DNA from: Adiantum capillus-veneris | Taxonomy: Eukaryota; Streptophyta; Polypodiopsida; Polypodiales; Pteridaceae | DNA: 64,000 bases | Reading direction: 5' to 3' | Assembly: GCA_014529385.2 (NCBI GenBank) | Contig: CM043958.1 | Location: 89,549,025 to 89,613,024 of the forward strand | Part shown: positions 63,796 to 64,000 of the stretch, one piece after another | Position numbering within the stretch: position 1 is the first letter of the stretch | How the letters are laid out: each line of letters begins with the position of its first letter | Program-made: the position numbers and the translations under genes | The notes under the pieces: generated by a model | The model's database searches: none | What the model saw: the letters and a program-made list of their open reading frames with translations, nothing else | Told to the model about the DNA's origin: nothing

Positions 63796-64000
63796 GGGGA
63801 TGTCACATGCACATCTAACCCTATATGCATGTGGACAAGCTGTACCTACTTCTAGGTTTTAGGTAGCCTAGGAAGTGTTTTGGCACCTTTGTGCGCTGTA
63901 CGCAGGACGTGCATGTCCAGGCACTTAAGAGTAGTTGCATACCCTTTGATTGCACAACCCATTAGCTATAGCATCAGTACCCTGCATCAAGCATAAAGCA
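63785..64000 (+). repeat. Polypurine tract and start of the 3' LTR of element G
   Basis: AAAAGGGGGGGA at 63,789-63,800 precedes TGTCACATGCACATC at 63,801, the start of the 3' LTR. The LTR runs past the window end. No copy of it was found upstream, so the 5' LTR is deleted, replaced by NA1/LINE-A, or too diverged to see. Confidence 0.7.

Overview
The window is nuclear DNA of a land plant with a large, repeat-packed genome. The evidence is one complete plant-type pyruvate decarboxylase gene, introns with ordinary GT/AG borders, and many plant-type Ty1/copia, Ty3/gypsy, LINE, SINE and CACTA remnants. A fern or other large-genome, non-model vascular plant fits the 14 kb transposon-filled intron, but I cannot prove the lineage. 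Almost everything outside two genes is transposable-element DNA, much of it nested and decayed.

Layout. 0.2-2.3 kb: 3' part of a CACTA-like DNA transposon. 3.2-3.8 kb: broken copia gag. 5.7-10.4 kb: two minus-strand copies of one LINE family (here 'LINE-B') with SINE-like pieces and microsatellites. 10.7-27.6 kb: the pyruvate decarboxylase gene on the minus strand, seven exons, 607 aa. Its first intron (14,049 bp) holds gypsy LTRs, gag, RT and integrase pieces, a copia gag piece and a truncated LINE. A recent 206-bp tandem duplication lies just upstream of the gene. 28.9-30.1 kb: copia RNase H remnant and an unrecognised ORF.

30.4-39.0 kb is the most unusual stretch. A decayed multi-exon plus-strand gene meets a nearly intact multi-exon minus-strand gene tail to tail. 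To their right are two arrays of hairpin repeats that share a CCAAGCGAA/TTCGCTTGG stem: 267-274 bp units at 34.9-35.4 kb and an exact 106-bp tandem array at 36.6-38.3 kb. Directly after the second array is a histone H3-like reading frame. I suspect an undescribed DNA transposon, or transposon family, that carried a histone-fold protein. All premature stops in these frames are TAG or TGA, never TAA, as expected if methylated CG and CHG cytosines decayed to T.

39-45 kb: copia gag and LTR pieces, microsatellites, AT-rich DNA and a SINE head. 45.7 kb: what looks like the first exon of a plant gene with a PWI-like 'EFMGDYSDDVLA' motif; the rest must lie beyond a long intron or outside the window. 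48.0-53.8 kb: a full-length LINE ('LINE-A') with an 18-bp target-site duplication. 53.9-62 kb: two copies of a non-autonomous LTR retrotransposon, one plus, one minus. They are nested, with a third LINE-B copy, in a gypsy element whose gag, protease, RNase H/integrase and chromodomain-like end run from 56.3 to 63.8 kb, followed by the start of its 3' LTR at 63,801.
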